Below, in pieces: positions 61,745-64,000 of a stretch of DNA of 64,000 nt. Below the pieces are notes generated by a model. That model was not told where the DNA came from and searched no databases. It saw only the letters and a list, made by a program, of their open reading frames with translations. Within the stretch, counting starts at the first letter, position 1; every line of letters begins with the position of its first letter. The stretch is from Natribaculum luteum (GTDB lineage Archaea; Halobacteriota; Halobacteria; Halobacteriales; Natrialbaceae): positions 62,001-126,000 of the forward strand of contig NZ_CP095397.1 of NCBI RefSeq assembly GCF_023008545.1, given 5' to 3'. The position numbers and the translations under genes are program-made.

Positions 61745-62340
61745 GCATCGCCACGGCCGACGAGAAGCGCGTGCTGTTCGTCGACAACTTCGATTCCTTT
61801 ACCTACAACCTCGTCGAGTACGTCAGCCAGCATGCCGACACCGAGATCGTCAAGAACACGGCGTCGCTCGCGGACGTGCGTGCGGCCGATCCGGACGCGA
61901 TCGTGATCAGCCCCGGTCCCGGACATCCGAAGAACGACCGGGACGTCGGCGTGTCACTCGACGTCCTCCGGGAGATCAGCCCCGACGTCCCGACGCTCGG
62001 CGTCTGTCTCGGCCTCGAGGCCGCCGTCTACGCCTACGGCGGCAGCGTCGGTCGCGCGCCCGAACCGATCCACGGGAAGGCGTCGTCGGTCGACCACGAC
62101 GGGGCGGGCGTCTTCGAGGGACTCGAGCAGGGCTTTCGCGCCGGTCGGTACCACTCGCTGGTGGCGACGGAGGTGCCAGACTGTTTCGAAATTTCGGCGA
62201 CGGCCGAACACGGCGAGGGGACGCTCGTGATGGGCGTTCGTCACCGGGAGTACCCACTCGAGTGCGTCCAGTTTCACCCCGAGAGCGTGCTCACGGCGGT
62301 CGGTCACGACGTGATCGAGAACTTCCTCTCGACGGCGTGA
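61741..62340 (+). CDS. trpG: Anthranilate synthase component II (glutamine amidotransferase)
   Basis: 199 residues. Class I amidotransferase with the nucleophile in GVCLGLEAAVYAYGG, where the more common GVCLGHQA has changed to LE after the G, and the His-x-Glu of VQFHPESVLT. ISPGPGHPKNDRD is the oxyanion strand. It supplies ammonia to TrpE. It ends the trpDFEG operon. Confidence 0.96.
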   Translation: MSIATADEKRVLFVDNFDSFTYNLVEYVSQHADTEIVKNTASLADVRAADPDAIVISPGPGHPKNDRDVGVSLDVLREISPDVPTLGVCLGLEAAVYAYGGSVGRAPEPIHGKASSVDHDGAGVFEGLEQGFRAGRYHSLVATEVPDCFEISATAEHGEGTLVMGVRHREYPLECVQFHPESVLTAVGHDVIENFLSTA

Positions 62341-62349
62341 GCCGAGAGG

Positions 62350-62523
62350 TCACCAGCTGACGACGCCGACGGCGTACAGGGCGGCAAGGACGACCGCGGC
62401 AATGAGTCCGATTCGGATCGCCAGTTTAACCGCGATTCGAATCGCCGTCACGACGACGGCAAACGCCGCGAGGGCAGCGAGAACGAGGAGGATCGTCGAC
62501 CCGGAAGTGAGTGCGTCGAGCAT
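62350..62523 (-). CDS. Small hydrophobic protein (57 aa)
   Basis: From the ATG at 62523, MLDALTSGSTILLVLAALAA, two membrane helices with a short polar turn (RIAVKLAIRIG). Convergent with trpG, nine bases apart. Small membrane proteins of this type are frequent in haloarchaea; function unknown. A longer start is possible but less likely. Confidence 0.6.
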   Translation of the reverse strand: MLDALTSGSTILLVLAALAAFAVVVTAIRIAVKLAIRIGLIAAVVLAALYAVGVVSW

Positions 62524-63016
62524 ACGAGCGTACGCGTCCCCGGACGACGTAATCTTTCCGGATACAGTGAAAGAAAAGTGATCGTGACTGTCGGCGCTGC
62601 ATGCAACGGCAGACTGTTTAACCACGTCGAACCCCTACCTCGGCCCAGTGATCACTGCCACCGGTTCGAGCCCGAGGGCGGCAGCTCGAAGGAGAGATGC
62701 GACGGGTGACGTAAGTGGGACGGTAGCCAGTGACTACTTTCAGTTCCCTCTGAAAATCATTAATACCGTCGCCGCCGTAGGTGGTGTCAGGCGCGAACGC
62801 GGCCGATTCGGCCGCCACTCTGTGTGGCAGACACAGTAAGAAACAGAGACATCTATACAAACCTATTTGTACTAATTCAAGAAAATCAGTCTAACACCAC
62901 ACGTTTTATGGTGGATGCACGATTACCGAACCTTCGTCACGAATGATGCGACCCAGCACCCGGTCCCACGATAGAATCGCCACGGGGCGGCGGGAAGCCC
63001 ACGAGGTGACCCGCGC
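62524..63016. other. Spacer before the ribonucleotide reductase gene
   Basis: 493 bases with no convincing gene. CGTTTTATGG at 62902-62911 is the best TATA candidate for the downstream gene, about 105 bases before its ATG, which would give a leader of about 80 bases. I looked for a cobalamin riboswitch because the enzyme uses B12 and saw none; archaeal examples are not expected. Confidence 0.4.
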
Positions 63017-64000
63017 ATGAGCGAGTCCGAACTCTCCGCGGACGAGATCACGCTGCCCGTCAAGCGCACCGAGGGCGACACGCTCGAGGAGCGCATGACC
63101 GACAACGCCTACCACAACATCCTGCCCGCACGTTACCTCCGGAAGGACGCCGAGGGAGAACTCGTCGAGGAGCAGGAGGATCTGTTCCCCCGCGTCGGCA
63201 AGAACGTCGCCCTCGCGGAGGCCGTCTACGAGGCCGAAAAACGCGACCTCGAGATCACGGTCACACCCGATCAGCTCAAGCCGGACCACCCGCGGCGGGA
63301 CGAACTCGCCGAGGAGGTGTTCGGGAAAGGGACGTCGGTGGACGACGACGCCGAGACGACTCTCACGGAGGAGAACGTCAACAAGTTCGCCTACGACACG
63401 GTCGTTCCCGAACTCCCCGAGGAGATCCGCGACCACGTCGAGGACGTCGCCGAGACGTTCGTCGAGGGGATGGAATCGCTCTCCTTTATGCCGAACTCGC
63501 CGACCCTGATGAACGCCGGCGACGAACTCCAGCAGCTCTCGGCGTGTTTCGTGATGTCCCCGGACGACGACCTCTCCGACATCCACGAGACGGCCAAGAA
63601 GGCAGCCGAGGTCTTCCAGAGTGGCGGCGGCGTCGGCTACGGCTTCTGGCAGCTCCGACCGTACGGCGACTCGGTCGGATCGACCGGCGGCATCGCCTCG
63701 GGCCCGATCACGTTCATGCGGACGTACGACCAGCTCTGTGAGACGATCGCCCAGGGCGGAACCCGTCGTGGAGCCCAGATGGGCATCATGCGCGTCTCCC
63801 ACCCCGACGTCATCGAGTTCATCCACGCGAAGAACAAGGACGTCTCGCTGGCTCACACGCTCCGACTCAACGATCCCGACGACTACACCTACACCACCTT
63901 CGCCGAGGCACTCGAGGAAGCCCGCGAACTCATCGACGAGGAGGGTCGCGTCCCCGAGCATCTGCGCAACGCCGTCGAAGGCCACCTCTCGAACTTCAAC
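63017..64000 (+). CDS. Adenosylcobalamin-dependent (class II) ribonucleotide reductase, N-terminal part
   Basis: The first 328 residues; the gene continues past the window. It starts MSESELSADEITLPVKRTEG and has the N-terminal RNR pieces ARYLRKDAEGELVE, SLSFMPNSPTLMNAG, then LSACFVMSPDDDLSDIHET with the first redox Cys, and QSGGGVGYGFWQLRPYGDSV. It reduces ribonucleotides to deoxyribonucleotides with a B12 cofactor. Class II enzymes of haloarchaea often contain inteins in the later, unseen part. Confidence 0.94.
   Translation, partial: MSESELSADEITLPVKRTEGDTLEERMTDNAYHNILPARYLRKDAEGELVEEQEDLFPRVGKNVALAEAVYEAEKRDLEITVTPDQLKPDHPRRDELAEEVFGKGTSVDDDAETTLTEENVNKFAYDTVVPELPEEIRDHVEDVAETFVEGMESLSFMPNSPTLMNAGDELQQLSACFVMSPDDDLSDIHETAKKAAEVFQSGGGVGYGFWQLRPYGDSVGSTGGIASGPITFMRTYDQLCETIAQGGTRRGAQMGIMRVSHPDVIEFIHAKNKDVSLAHTLRLNDPDDYTYTTFAEALEEARELIDEEGRVPEHLRNAVEGHLSNFN

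Noticed and set aside
62524-63016. Cobalamin riboswitch before the class II ribonucleotide reductase
   Set aside because: No B12-box-like sequence or expected fold was seen and such riboswitches are bacterial.

Overview
The window comes from a halophilic archaeon of class Halobacteria, most like the Natrialbaceae; I would not name a genus. The DNA is GC-rich, nearly every protein is strongly acidic, starts are often ATG or GTG without a clear Shine-Dalgarno site, and stop/start overlaps of the ATGA and TGATG type are common. Archaeal marker genes include rpl32e, rpl19e, rnp1, cdc48, radB, mch and a haloarchaeal-type tnpB.

Layout. 2-876: end of a peroxiredoxin, a small winged-helix protein and a 59-residue protein. 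947-15324 (minus): an unbroken superoperon, a SPOUT RNA methyltransferase followed by rpl3-rpl4-rpl23-rpl2-rps19-rpl22-rps3-rpl29-rnp1-rps17-rpl14-rpl24-rps4e-rpl5-rps14-rps8-rpl6-rpl32e-rpl19e-rpl18-rps5-rpl30-rpl15-secY. 15475-18161: membrane protein plus regulator pair, tRNA-Gly with a duplicated 3' end, a HalOD1 protein and a thiamine-binding-type protein. 18296-25754: TAXI-TRAP transporter, VOC protein, MFS carrier, stress protein, a frameshifted heavy-metal-binding gene, mch and a protein of unknown function. 25763-35389: GTPBP1-like GTPase, J-domain protein, zinc-finger protein, DUF1326/DUF2182 pair, pyrF, trkH divergent from a KhtTU-like antiporter pair, HAD hydrolase. 35424-39675: an IS1341-type element with intact tnpB, MaoC-like gene, DUF2240, RNase HI, then a second element that has kept both ends and a structured RNA region but lost the tnpB body. 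39676-45155: DMT transporter, cdc48 and a His-rich larC.

45345-49469 is the most unusual part: three Sec-secreted proteins built from Gln/Asn repeats that resemble curlin (CsgA) repeats. The largest has five copies of a roughly 51-residue unit. The two small ones are a duplicated pair whose upstream regions are also duplicated. I read this as a candidate haloarchaeal functional-amyloid or extracellular-fibre locus.

49596-57718: a RuvC-like RNase H-fold protein divergent from radB, DCC/HTTM pair, four-CBS protein with an HPF-like tail, lycopene-cyclase-domain protein, CAP protein, YihY/BrkB protein with an acidic partner, and a stress protein. 57918-58252: tRNA-Val with two extra copies of its 3' end. 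58444-62340: trpDFEG operon. 63017 to the end: start of a class II ribonucleotide reductase.

The two tRNA loci and the two IS1341-type elements show repeated integration into an otherwise housekeeping region.
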